Source: Chelonoidis abingdonii (taxonomy: Eukaryota; Chordata; Testudines; Testudinidae). From it: a stretch of DNA of 64,000 nucleotides. The translations under genes were made by a program, and so were the position numbers. Under the pieces are notes generated by a model that worked only from the letters and a program-made list of their open reading frames with translations, did not search any database and was not told the origin of the DNA. The stretch spans positions 7,833,156 through 7,897,155 of the forward strand of contig NC_133782.1 of NCBI RefSeq assembly GCF_003597395.2, given 5' to 3'. Positions 9,633 to 20,908 of this stretch are shown in pieces (within the stretch, counting starts at the first letter, position 1; each line of letters opens with the position of its first letter).

Positions 9633-12600
9633 GATTCGAAAGCACCACATTAAGACAGACTCCCTGACTGTGAGATCCCAGGCACCTCACCGGCTGGCCG
9701 AGTCTCTCTCTATTCTGACCCTTCCCAAGCTGCTGGCCCCCGGGGAGCATGCACTATCTGTTCCTCATGTTGGGAAATGTGAGTAAGCCCAACTTTAAGC
9801 CAGGGAAAGTCACCCCACAAAGGGTGCCCTGTTAACGCATGTAATAACTCAACAAGCTGGTATCCCTCAGGGGGTTTGTTCATGCTAGTTTTTTGGTCCC
9901 AATGAAAAGTCATCATCCTCATTAATTTAAGGTGAGGTACTTACACAAAATGTGAGCACATTGCATTGACTTGCACTCCTGAAGTGAGGGAAGCAAATGG
10001 GTGATCTGAGATTTCAGGGCCCCTTATAAGATCCAGTTTAAAAAAAGATCAATGTGAGGAGAAGACCAGGTCACCTTGGGGATAAAACATAAATAATGAT
10101 AAATGTGACTCTGCCTGTTCCTAATGAATCTGCTTTGTTTGTTTGCAAGCAAAACCCCAAATCTGGGCTTTTCACTCATCTAATGATCCTCTTCCTCCTC
10201 CGCCCCTCCCCCCATGCACAATTACATTTCACTTAGCAGCTCTGTATAATTCAGACCTGGCTCTAAAGAACATGCCACTTCTTCACATCCAGAATGGATC
10301 ATAAAGGCTCCTATGGGATCACTCTCCTTTGTGTGATTTGGAATTGAATTTGATAGCATCTCACATGAGCCGAACCCATGATTCTGAAAACCATCCATGA
10401 AAAAACAGAAATGTACTTGTACAGGCAGTATGATGGGCCTGATCCTGCAAGATGCTGAATTCCCGCATTTCCCATGGCAATGAAACGGCTGGCACCAGGC
10501 AGGAGGTGCTTGGCACCCTGTAACGTCAAGCCCCATATCCTGCCATGTCATTATCATAACTGCATCACTGGAGATTTCTAACCTACAGGTAAATAAAAAT
10601 ATATGCAATTAATAGTATCCCGTAATGATCTAACAACTTTAAAGGTTGTTTAATAACCCATTTAGTGGAAGCAGCAGAAACTCATACAGTTATGCAGCAA
10701 TTGTAAATGATTTATATTATTGATCCTAATGGATATCCCCAATTGATGTTATTGATGAGAGGCAATAAGAAAATACTATTCAGAGACTGTCGTGCTTGTG
10801 GGTAGCTGATAGCTTTTAACCTATCCTGCACTCACCTAAATTGATATGAGGTACTGAGCATCTGCTGTGAGGTCCTGAACATGCCTCCATTCCTATTGAC
10901 TTCAATGCTTGGTACCGCTAAGGGTCACGCTCACAAGCATTTCTTCCGGAGGAACCCAGCACATTTCATTCAGAGATGAATTTATCAGTTAAAATTTGAG
11001 TGATGAGCTATACAGGGTCAAATTCTTCTCTAAGTCACATTAATGCGGCCTCAATGCCTTCAATGGTTTGTGCTGTAAAGGTGAGATAACAGGAGAGAGG
11101 CCAAGATTAACATGTGTGGCTGACAAACCACATCTGACCCCATCTCTCTCTCTTAGGCCCTAAGGCCCAACCTCTGGCTGCCAGCCTGAAAGCTGCCCTA
11201 ATGGGGAAGCTAGGAATTGCCCTGGTATTAGAACATCCCTGTGTGATATAAAGCCAGGATAGTCAGCTCATCATCACCTGCTTCCAGGCTCCCCATGATA
11301 GAGATTTGGGGAAGCAGGAAAGGAGCATGACCATAGCATGCTGTACCCTGATGATCCTGAGATGGCAGAAGTCACTACTATCGGTGTAATGTAGAACATC
11401 CCAGAGGCTGCTTTAAGTTATACCAGGGGCCAGACTTGCCCCCAAGCCAGCCACAGGATTGGGAGAGTAGAAAGGTAGCTTAGAGGCACCTTTTCTCTCA
11501 GATCTTGATCAAAGAGAGCTCAGCAGGCTGTGAGGATCTGACCCCAGAAGTCTAAATTCTCTCTATGTATATTAAAGATCCCACCTGTCTCAACAGAATG
11601 CTCATTTCACTTGAGAATTGCTAGCAACACTGAGAGAAGATGGATTCCCAAACGCTCCATCCTCCCCTTAACACATACACAAGCACACGCACACTGATAG
11701 TCTGTGGGTAGATTTTAACTTGGAGATATGTTTTTAGATGCCCCCGGCTGCAGACAAGATTCAAAAGCATCGCAGAAACTGTATGGTATATATATCCAGA
11801 GCACGACCAGTGTTGACCTTCCAAAGGAGGACCCAACACAACTCTGTGAGCTGTAGAAATCTTCTGGTGCCTCTCCAGAGGCTGCCAGGGAGAGAGGATG
11901 TGGGCAGTCCAGGGCTCTGCACAGCATAGAACCACTAGGCCAAAACACATGGGTTTGTTAGGACATAGGGGAGGGAGGGAACTAAATCTGTTGACCTTTC
12001 TCGTGGCCACAGCCTCCTGGGCAGTGATTGGGAGGGTGTGTTTTGGGGGTGTCATCAAAGCAGCGGTGGTTGGGCCCTGCCCACCTCTGGAGACACAAAA
12101 GATGGAGGAACAGATAGCCAGTGAATTCCCCACTTTCCCAAGGCTGGTGAGGTCAGGCTCCAGCCCTGGGATGGTGGGTGGCAGGTTCCAGCCATGGGGC
12201 TTCAGGATCCGTATCCCAGCCATATGATGGTGGGCTCTGACCACAAGGTCACCCTCCCCCATCACCCTTGGCCCCTGCTGCCTCCGCCAGTGCTCCTGGC
12301 CCCTGCTGCCTCCATATCCACCTCCCCATCTAGGGCTTAATTTATCCCCAGGCTTGCCAGGGCTGAGTAAGTCTGCTGTGAAAAGTGATATTTGTACGTT
12401 TCTTAATATAACTTTTCAGAGAAGACTTAGTAACTCGGAAGTCTTAAAAAAAAGAAAAAAAACACCCAAAAAGCAAAAGACATAACAAGAAAAAAAAAAT
12501 AGAACATGCAAAGCTATTTGTGTTTCTATTCTGTTTAGGTTCAGTAAAGAATAGAGACAAGTATATTGTTATTTTTATTATTGAGTCTGCAAAAAAAAAT

Positions 12601-12640
12601 CTTACATAAATAAATTATAAAGAGATGGAAATGTGTATGT
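9633..12640. other. Non-coding; no certain family
   Basis: No gene recognised. A minus-strand frame at 12265-11621 is open for 214 codons, the longest in the window. It shows no domain, signal peptide or paralogue-like repeat, and shadow frames are open on the other strand, consistent with locally GC-rich sequence low in stops. A short direct repeat 'TGGCCCCTGCTGCCTCC' occurs twice at 12269-12315. A-rich runs lie near 12446-12500. Confidence 0.4.
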
Positions 12641-12644
12641 GTAT

Positions 12645-12775
12645 ATTTGTTTGTTTTTCCTAAATCTAAGTAATTATGTTTTGGAAAAATTGTCAGAGCA
12701 GCCACCAGCAAGAGTTGGTGGCTGCACTCTGAGGACACCAAAAAAACTATTGTGAGAAGCCCTGGTCTAAAGGAT
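12645..12775. repeat. Hairpin-bearing repeat, probably a hAT-type MITE end
   Basis: An inverted repeat pairs 12694-12707 with 12716-12731 (CAGCCACCA / TGGTGGCTG core) around an 8-base loop. It lies just before 'GAGAAGCCCTGG' at about 12754-12765, which resembles a hAT terminal repeat read outward. I recall a similar sequence as dispersed in turtle genomes. Boundaries are uncertain. Confidence 0.45.
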
Positions 12776-13589
12776 GTTTTCCCAGTCATGGCCTTATATA
12801 AATAAAAACCATTTCTCCAAAGAGGAAACCAAAGAGATTTTTGTCCAAAACTCCAACCCAAACTGATATAAGGTTTTGTAAACTCTCAGATCATTTTTGC
12901 CACCTGATATCATTCATTTCTGTACAACTAGAATAGGTGTCACAAGTGACAAGAAAGATTGTTCTCATGCAGTTTTCAACCCAGTGCAGAATCATAAAAT
13001 AGACAAAATTCCATGAGATCTCCATCCTGATCTTGCAGGCCCGTCTACTACTAGTTCCATGTATTCTCCAGTAAAAGTGCGGAGCTAAGCTGTGGAGCTT
13101 TCTTGAAGATTAGCGGTTGTTTGGTACCTGAGCCCAGTAAAACCATCTGTTGGCTTGAATCAGCTGTGGGCATACCACTAACAGACATCTGAGGTTGAGA
13201 ACACACCCTCATGCCATGAACTGCAGCAATTATTTAATGGAGGTGGGCCCCAGCCAAATCTCCAGAGCAAAAGACACATGTACTTTTGGAGTGCACACAA
13301 TCCAAACCTTGATCAGGATCTGAAGTTGCACATGGCCCCCTCTTCTTGTATAATGGACAGAACCAAAATCACAGATACAATCACCCTGAATGACACGGTG
13401 TTTGACATCTGAATCCAGAACCAAAACTGATGGCATGAGACCATTGCTTTTCCTGAGGTTCTGGTCATACACTTATTCCATGTATAGATAATGGTGAGAG
13501 TTGTGTGCAGAGTGCCACCAGAGATACGGACCTGAATGTGCCATATACGGTTGCTGTGGTAAGTTATAAAAGAACCAAACACTTTCACA
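12776..13589. other. No feature recognised
   Basis: Non-coding, mixed composition, only short frames without domains. Confidence 0.35.
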
Positions 13590-13613
13590 TTGTGTGTGTG
13601 TGTGTGTGTGTGT
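13590..13613. repeat. (TG)n microsatellite
   Basis: About 12 TG units followed by a short TAGATATAGC-type degenerate tract. Confidence 0.9.
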
Positions 13614-15090
13614 AGATATAGCTATAGATACACACATTAAAACTTCTTTAATCAAAGATGCTTCAGCAAGATATACAGCAGAATGTAAAAGTGAACAAAT
13701 TCAGGACTGAGACATTGCAGCATTCTAAACACAATGCAAGATGTAACTTTAAAAGAAGCAGAGTTTATCAGTTTTGCATATATGAACCTAAACTGATTTT
13801 GTCTCTTAGATACTGTTGTGTGGGGAGAATCCAAAAGAGCCTAGTAAAAAGTTGCAAACATTTCCTTTGGAATCCAAGTTTACAAACCTCTTTACTTCTT
13901 CTTGCAGCTCCAAAGTTGTTAATGGTTTGCTTCCTTTTATTAATGGCAGACTGGAAAAAAGACAAGAATGAAAAAAAAGATCCCTCCTCAAAGCATGCGT
14001 GAAGTGACTAGTCAGGTAATAACAGCTCCTTTGGAAGCTTTTATAGTACATTAGGCACACACAGTGCATGTTTATAGACTTTTTAAAATGCTATTTATAT
14101 AAAAAAGCATTTATAGCCTTCTAAAATACTAAGCTACTGTAATATAAATATTCTTAATAATTATTAATTATATTATATAATATCATCTAAAAATGCAGAT
14201 AATTGACCCAATGGAAGCAAAGATTTTTGATTCTGAAGTCTGTGAGCCAAATTTTTAGCTCTAGCCAAAGCAAGGCAAAGGTGGTGTTCTTCATTTTATG
14301 AAAAAGAAAAGCTTTTATTGGTTTTGTTCTTTTTTAATTAAAAAGAAAGGCAACAATTTGGCTTTAGAGTCACATATTGAGGTCATCTTAAATAATATGG
14401 GTCAGGTTTAGGTGCACAGTTGTATGCCAAAAGAACACCTAATTTGTGCTTGGAGTTAACACGCTTACATGCACAAATCAGGACGTTGTATATGCCTTGT
14501 CATTTGCACATTGAGCTCTTCAGTTTGCATGCATAGTCACAGTAACTGCAAGTGCAAATTAGGTGCACAACTGCATACCTACTGGCTTTACTCTGGCACT
14601 GTGGATTTGATAATGGTTATTGCACAATCAAAAGATTGCTTTGTCACTGCATCCCAGAGAGTCCCATCTCTGTGTGCACTGAGCACACTGTAAAACTCCA
14701 GACAATTTGCAAGGATCTCTGCCAATAGGATTACCACCTGGAAATGAAGTAAGGACAGCTGCATGCTGACTCTCTCAGAGCATCCCACCAGGTGAAAACC
14801 AAGGGGTCCATGACCATATTGAAATGCATCTGTGCCTGTAAAACACATCCTGGAAGTTTCTCTTCACTTCCAGGGTGCACCTCCCAATGTGTGTGCATAT
14901 ATCAGGTCTGTGTGGAGCTCTTTGAGTTTTGATTGACATGGAACTGGTGAGCCAAAGCTGTTAACCCCTCCATCCTCTGTGGGTTAGCCTGAGTTCGGTG
15001 TTTTTCAGAGAGGATAAAACAAGTGTTAAACATTCGTTAATGCTAGTCACACTTACTAGTAGTCATAATAATGATACTTAGTTCTTCACA
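13614..15090. other. No feature recognised
   Basis: AT-rich, with an especially TA-rich stretch at 14080-14180. The 114-codon frame at 13658-14002 and antisense frames have no domain. Confidence 0.4.
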
Positions 15091-15094
15091 GTGC

Positions 15095-15300
15095 TGCACA
15101 AACACTAACCATCCTCACAAAAACCACAGGGCACTTGGTAACTGTATAATATAATACTCATTTACAGCTGAAGAATTAAAAGCAGGATGGATGACTGCTT
15201 TGTCCAAGACATCACAGTGAACCAGTGTCAGAGCTGGGATTAGAACTCAGGTGTTTCAAGCCAATGCTTAGGCCATTAGATCATGCTACCTCTCTGCATA
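15095..15300 (-). repeat. MIR-type SINE (minus strand)
   Basis: The plus strand reads the reverse complement of the MIR core: 'GTCAGAGCTGGGATTAGAACTCAGG' type sequence at 15228-15252, after a region resembling 'ttACAGctGAaGAA'. It ends near a 'GGCCATTAGATCATGCTACC' segment (15271-15290), as ancient MIR copies commonly do. Old and diverged. Confidence 0.65.
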
Positions 15301-16566
15301 TTATTTTAAAATATGTTTTTATAGATTTGCATGGCAATCAGCAGCAGCTTGCTGTTGGCTGTTGGAATTGTGACATTAGAGATATTGAACAGTTGACTTT
15401 GATTCATTCACATATTGCAATCATTTTAGTTAATATGCTGAAAAAGGATTCTGGGTTTTTTTTCTTTACATTTCAAAAGTCATGAAATTCAGACTTCTGA
15501 TGGTATCATAACTGTGAAATAAGAAGTTCACTAGCTGGCTGGAAGAGATTTTCAGTATCTCTATATAGGCAAAATAGCATGTTGTTCCTGCATATAGAAT
15601 ATAATTCTCTTTTCTTTAAACGATATTTCTCCTAAGATACTAACCACCTCAAATCTGAACAGAAATGTTTTTCAGGGTTTGTTAGCTGTTTGTGTGGTTT
15701 GTTGTTTTTTTATTGTGGGGTTTTTGTTCTTGTTGTTTTTTGTGAGGGGTGGGGAGGGAATGTTTCGCATTGTACAAACTGTTTTAACTATGGGCAAAAA
15801 ATCAGCATAACAAAGGATTTGTATAGGAGTCTATCTATTTAGGTATTTATAAGGCGCCAATCACTTACGTCTTACTAAAGGTTTAAAATATTATTACACC
15901 ATCATACTATAAAACAGTGAACAAATACCACTCATAAATATAACTGAAAAAGTATTTTCCAATCTGAGTGATCTTTCTGACACCTGGATCCTCTTTTGTG
16001 TTGAGACATTTATCTATTTTCCAATGCCCTTCCAACAACAAACACTCCAGCAATAGAGATCACATTATATATTGTGGTTTTTGTTTGTGGGAGAATGAAA
16101 TCAAATGAGAACATAAATTACTTAGGTGTTGGAATAAAGAAACAAGCAAAGAGTAGTTTTTAAAAAGCAGCCAATTCTCCAACATAACTAGTTAGATTTT
16201 CTTAAATCATGTGCAAATTTAAAAGTTCAGGGTTCAAACACACTGTGCAAGCTAAATCTCTGCCTTATTTTGAAAGGACATGCGTTTGGGAAGATGCATT
16301 TGGATTTATACAAGAACTCTTAATTGGCTTCCTGTGTCTTCACTCAGAAAGGGATCTTTTCATTCACTTTAACATCGTCACTGCTTAATAGCGAAAGGAT
16401 GCTCGTGCCTTAGCAAATGGTACTGAAATATCTTTTGTAGTTAATGGAGCACTGCAGCATTCCACTGCAAAGACCAACTACCTAGAATAAATTCATATCA
16501 GAAATGCAGCGATGCCCTTTCCACCTTCTAAATGCAGCCTGATACAGAATACCAGGCCATGACAAT
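15301..16566. other. No feature recognised
   Basis: AT-rich, non-coding, with a T/G-rich tract near 15690-15770. The 86-codon frame at 15225-15485 starts inside the MIR and is not a gene. Confidence 0.4.
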
Positions 16567-16781
16567 GTTTCTAAGAACAATAAGAAAGCACTAGGTATCC
16601 TTGTGGTCAATTACACCACTGTATCAGGAAGATTGGTGGAGATAGGAGGCACAGAGAGCTCCCCTTGGGTCCTTCTGCACTGCTCCACTGAGCACTAATG
16701 TACTGGCAGACCTCTTATCAGGCTCCTCTACTGTAAATGTCAGGAAGGGAACATTTGGGGTCACAGCTTATAACTGACCAT

Positions 16782-16814
<33 letters not shown>

Positions 16815-17504
16815 TTGAGGCTGAGGAGTGGCTGCTTCTGGACTGAAATATGAGACACAGGGTATGATGGAGAAGACTAAGCCCTAGCAGGGACTCGGAG
16901 CATTTTTTTGCTCTCACACATCTTTGCTGCACCTACAGTACAAGGTAACAAGAAGAATGATTTATTTAGCTCAGCAAAAGCAGCTGTTCAAAGGAAGTGA
17001 AGAATATTTTAGAGGATTGTATTCAGTACCCAGAGTCTTGTTTCTAAGAACAATAAGAAAGCACTAGGTATCCTTGTGGTCAATTACACCACTGTATCAG
17101 GAAGATCGGTGGAGATAGCAGGCACAGAGAGCTCCCCTTGGGTCCTTCTGCACTGCTCCACTGAGCACTAATGTACTGGCAGACCTCTTATCAGGCTCCT
17201 ATACTGTAAATGTCAAGAAGGGAACATTTGGGGTCACAGCTGATAACTGACCATTCTTTCTTTCTTTCTTTCTTTCTTCTTGAGGCTGAGGAGTGGCTGC
17301 TTCTGAACTGAAATATGAGACACAGAGTATGATGGAGAAGACTAAGCCCTAGCAGGGACTCGGAGCGTTTTTTCGCTCTCACACATCTTTCCTGCGCCTA
17401 CAGTACAAGGTAACAAGAAGAATGATTTATTTAGCTCAGCAAAAGCAGCTGTTCAAAGGAAGTGAAGAATATTTTAGAGGATTGTATTCAATACCCAGAG
17501 TCTT
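16567..17504. repeat. Recent tandem segmental duplication, two copies of about 470 bp
   Basis: Copy 1 is 16567-17039 (473 bp) and copy 2 is 17040-17504 (465 bp). By eye they differ at only about 12 positions, plus two fewer TTCT units in copy 2's microsatellite, so identity is near 97%. Each copy contains a (TTCT)n tract (16781-16813 and 17254-17279). The duplicated unit is not a recognisable transposon and has no flanking long repeat, so slippage or a replication error seems more likely than transposition. Confidence 0.92.
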
Positions 17505-19255
17505 CCAGGCACAAACAAAACACCCATAGCTTCATTTTCTCCTCTTTTTTTTAATGCTATGCCTTCTGTTCAGCCTATCTTTCTAATTCTTTTCTTTCTT
17601 GCCATTTCAGCTTGTCCTCATTTAGAGTCAATAGAACTGGCTTCAGCACATCGAGACCAAGCTCCTACTACTGTAGGCAACATGGACACTTTCAGTCTCC
17701 CCTGTCCCACTCAGACAACTGTCTCCTAAGGCTTTGGTTTACAAACCCAACGGGTCCGAATCTGTCCTCACCTAAGCTCCTACAGCCCTGTTAAAGTCAA
17801 TGGGACTGCCCGGTTTTGAGCAGAGAGTTTATTATCCTCCCACTGCCAAAGCCATTAAATGGCTTGACATGACTAGCGATTTCTGATCAGAAGAGACCCA
17901 GCACTGGAATGTCAGGGCTGCTGCAGCAAGCGGTCTGGCACTGCACCCACTGAAGTCAATAACAAATCTCCCATTTGCTTCATTGGCAGCCGCATGAGCA
18001 CCCCCTGATTGAGCTGTATTGACAGAGTGTTGGAATCATGATGCTGTGCATAACTCTGACTGGTGCTAAGTATATGCAGGAACACCAAATTTACCCATTT
18101 TTTAAAGCTCTGGATTTCTGAATAATAGGGTTTTACAATGGACCTGTGGACAGAGCTCCCAGCTCCAGTACCATGAACACATCAGGATGATATTTACATG
18201 AGCACTTGACCATCATCCTCTATGATCCTTCTGGCAAGAATGGGAACAAATCTTCCTTATTTGATTTTGAATCTTTCCTCCAACTTTGCAATTCCCTTTG
18301 ATTGCCAGTTTCTCTGGACTATATTATCAGGAACTGGTCTTGCAAAAAGCACCACATGTACCATAAGCCATTCTGCAGAATTTCTAAGTGGTCTGGAATG
18401 AACTGTTCTCCTGCAAGTAACTCACTAACAGACATGATCAGCAATTAAGAAAAACATTACTATCTGTCACATGGGCTCAGAGAAATATTCATGGTGAGTC
18501 TTGTGCGTAATAGCAGTAGGAAAGAGGCCAGGAGGGCTAAGAAAATATCAGTAAGCCAATGTCAAAGAGGTTATCAAGGGCATAGAGATGATAGTAGTAA
18601 AGGAAGCCAACAATATGATCCATGAAAGATGTCAATGCACAGCAGTGCAAGCCAACAGTGTATGCACTGCATAGCACTTACAGCAATATGTAAAAGTTCT
18701 CTTTAAAGATCTATAAAGTCTTTCATACTGTTAAGAAAAAGGATGTTTTGGGGAGCTAAAAATGGATATAACGAAACAAAATGCATACTTCCTAGTGTGA
18801 TGAACAACAGAAAGGAAAGCTATTATTCCTGTCTTTAATTTTGCACAAAGGCTAAAATTTGCTGTCAAAATCATAGCAGCAAATGAAGTGTTTGGATATT
18901 TCCCAGGGTGTAATGTTTGAAGAGTCTTTAATGCAATGGCACAACCGCAGGCAATAGGAACTCATTACTGCTGCCAGCGTTGGCTTTTTTGCTAGGGGAG
19001 AACTACCGTCTCACCATAGCTATTCACATGCAGTGGGATCTCAACTTTCTTGAGCCAGAAGAAGCCACGCAGTGGGAAAACCCTACTTGCCTGTTATCGT
19101 GGCATCACTTACAAAGTAGAGATGTCCATCCTTCTGCCAGTGTAGGATTGTTCCCTACAATACATTTGCTAGTGCTTTGTTATCCTTAAGCTCAGCCAGG
19201 CACTCTGTAGCCTGACATTATAAACAGGGGACCCACAGAGGAAACTCATTTTGCT
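17505..19255. other. Non-coding; fragments of the 'GACTTCAATGG' palindrome family
   Basis: No gene. Bases 17785-17822 and 17938-17990 carry partial copies of the dispersed palindromic family (AAAGTCAATGGGA and ACTGAAGTCAAT motifs). Confidence 0.4.
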
Positions 19256-19455
19256 TATAGAATCACAGAATCATACAAATGTAGGGTTCAAAGGGACCTC
19301 AATTCGTCATCTCGTCCAGCCACCTGTGCTGCAGCAGGGCCAAGTAAACTTAAACCATCCCTTACAGGTCTTGTCTAATCTGTCTTAAAAGCCTCCAATG
19401 ACGGAGATTTTACAACCTTCTTTGGAAGCCTCTTCTAGTACTTAACTATAAGAGT
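19256..19455 (-). repeat. CR1 LINE 3' UTR and tail (minus strand)
   Basis: Begins with ATAGAATCACAGAATCAT, the reverse complement of the CR1 octamer tail, followed by about 180 bp of CR1 3' UTR ('GGGACCTC', 'CATCTCGTCCAGCCACC' and 'AAGCCTCCAATGACGGAG' segments). Heavily diverged and truncated. Confidence 0.8.
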
Positions 19456-20343
19456 AGCACCCAAAATGGGACACAGTACTCCTGCTGAGGACTCACCAGT
19501 ACTGAGTAGAGTGGGACAATTACCTCCCACATCCTACTTATGACATGCTCAGCTGTGACTTGAGAGCAATGACCTAGACTCATAGTCTAGCTAAATTGTG
19601 AGTCACGTAGTTGTATAGAAAGCAAGTAGCATAGCTGACAGTCAGATTGGTTAAAATTGGTTTGCAGTAAAGTTATAAATGATCCAGAAGAGATAAGGGC
19701 CTTTCCTTAAGCACCATATCCTGCAACTCTTATTCGTATGCATAAATTTTACTTATAACTCAACAGACTTCAGTGGCACTGCTAGTAGAGGAATCCACTT
19801 GGAGGAAGGATGCTGGATTGGCCCCGATATTCTTTATGATACTTTAGATTGGTTCAGTTTTTAATCACAGAGTTATCTACGTCTGCCACCCATAACATTT
19901 CCATTGTGACTTGTCTTTGTAGCAGCAGCTGCCACTAAAACCTGTTCTGCAAGGTATATCACTGCATGACAGATTTTCAAAGGTATTTAGGCATCTAAAG
20001 AGGCAGCTGGGTGCTTGGTGGGATTTTCAAAAGCGGGAGTTAGGTGCTTAATCTCCATAGGCTCTTCTGAGAATCCCACTAGGCACCAGTCGCATCTTTA
20101 GGCACCTTGCTATCTTTGAAAATTTGGCCCCTTGTTTTTCTGCCTAAAGGGCAATGGGACTATATATACAAAAGAAGCCACCTATTTTCCATGAGGTGCA
20201 ATAGCTAAGTTACTTATACTGGGGCAGGGGGTATAGATGTACTGTATAGTTGGAAGCACTGATACGCCGTCAGAATTGCTGAAGGCGAGGATACCTGCTA
20301 AGGGTTGTACAAGTAACAGCTAAGGGTGATGCTTACTCACATG
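19456..20343. other. No feature recognised
   Basis: Non-coding. The only hints of repeat are CACTGGC/ACTTCAGTGG-type palindrome fragments near 19770. Confidence 0.35.
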
Positions 20344-20908
20344 TAATGAGTAAGGCCACAATTATGTCACAGAGGTCACGGAATCTGTGATTTCCATTGA
20401 CCTCTGTGACATTGTCTGCCCCAGACTGGAGCTTCCAGCCAGCCCTTCCCTTGCCGCCCCGCAGCTCCCAACCCCCGCACACATGGGGACACCCTGAAGC
20501 TGTCCAGCCCAGGGCAGCAGGGACTCCCCACAGCTGCCCAGCCATGGCAAGCAGCTGGCAGACCCTGCAGTTGCCCAGCCATGATAAGTGATGGGGAATC
20601 CTGCAGCTCCCAGCCACGGCGGGCAGTGGGGGGCCCCACAGCAGCCCAGCCCTATGGGCAGGAAGACAACACAGCTCCCACTCCCCACAGTGGTGGGGGA
20701 CCCCGGAGCTCCCACTGACCACAGCAGTGGGGGACCCCTGAGCCCCAGCAGCAGTTGGTGCTGAACCTGCCTCCCCATTTTGTCAGGGATATTTTTAGTG
20801 AAAGTCAGGGACAGGTCACGGGCTTCCGTGAATTTTTGTTTCTTGCCCGTGACCTGTCTATGACTTTAATAAAAATATTTGTGACAAAAACTTAGCTTAG
20901 TAATGAGT
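20344..20908. mobile_element. Non-autonomous hAT-like element with 8-bp target duplication
   Basis: TAATGAGT occurs directly at 20344-20351 and 20901-20908, bounding a 549-bp GC-rich element. Two strong hairpins lie near its ends: 20366-20378 with 20398-20410 (13 bp perfect) and 20810-20823 with 20845-20858 (14 bp perfect, extending imperfectly to about 35 bp). Both carry the motif GGTCACGG. The middle is a degenerate 30-40 bp minisatellite built on CCCAGCC...GCAGCTCCC. The 8-bp duplication suggests hAT; the outermost termini only match weakly (TAAGGC and CTAAGC). Long overlapping open frames here reflect the GC-rich repeat. Confidence 0.65.

Noticed and set aside
11621..12265. 214-codon minus-strand open frame, longest in the window
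   Set aside because: No recognisable domain, no splice or promoter context, shadow frames on the other strand and locally stop-poor GC-rich sequence. About 0.1 frames this long would be expected by chance in a window of this size by rough estimate, so it stays unproven.
16781..17279. CRISPR-like or satellite array from repeated units
   Set aside because: Only two long copies plus an internal (TTCT)n microsatellite, with no short repeats alternating with spacers. The genome is vertebrate.
20333..20778. GC-rich minus-strand frames of 87-138 codons with repeated PxxLxWAGQ-like units
   Set aside because: Product of the minisatellite inside the hAT-like element. Three overlapping frames are open at once.
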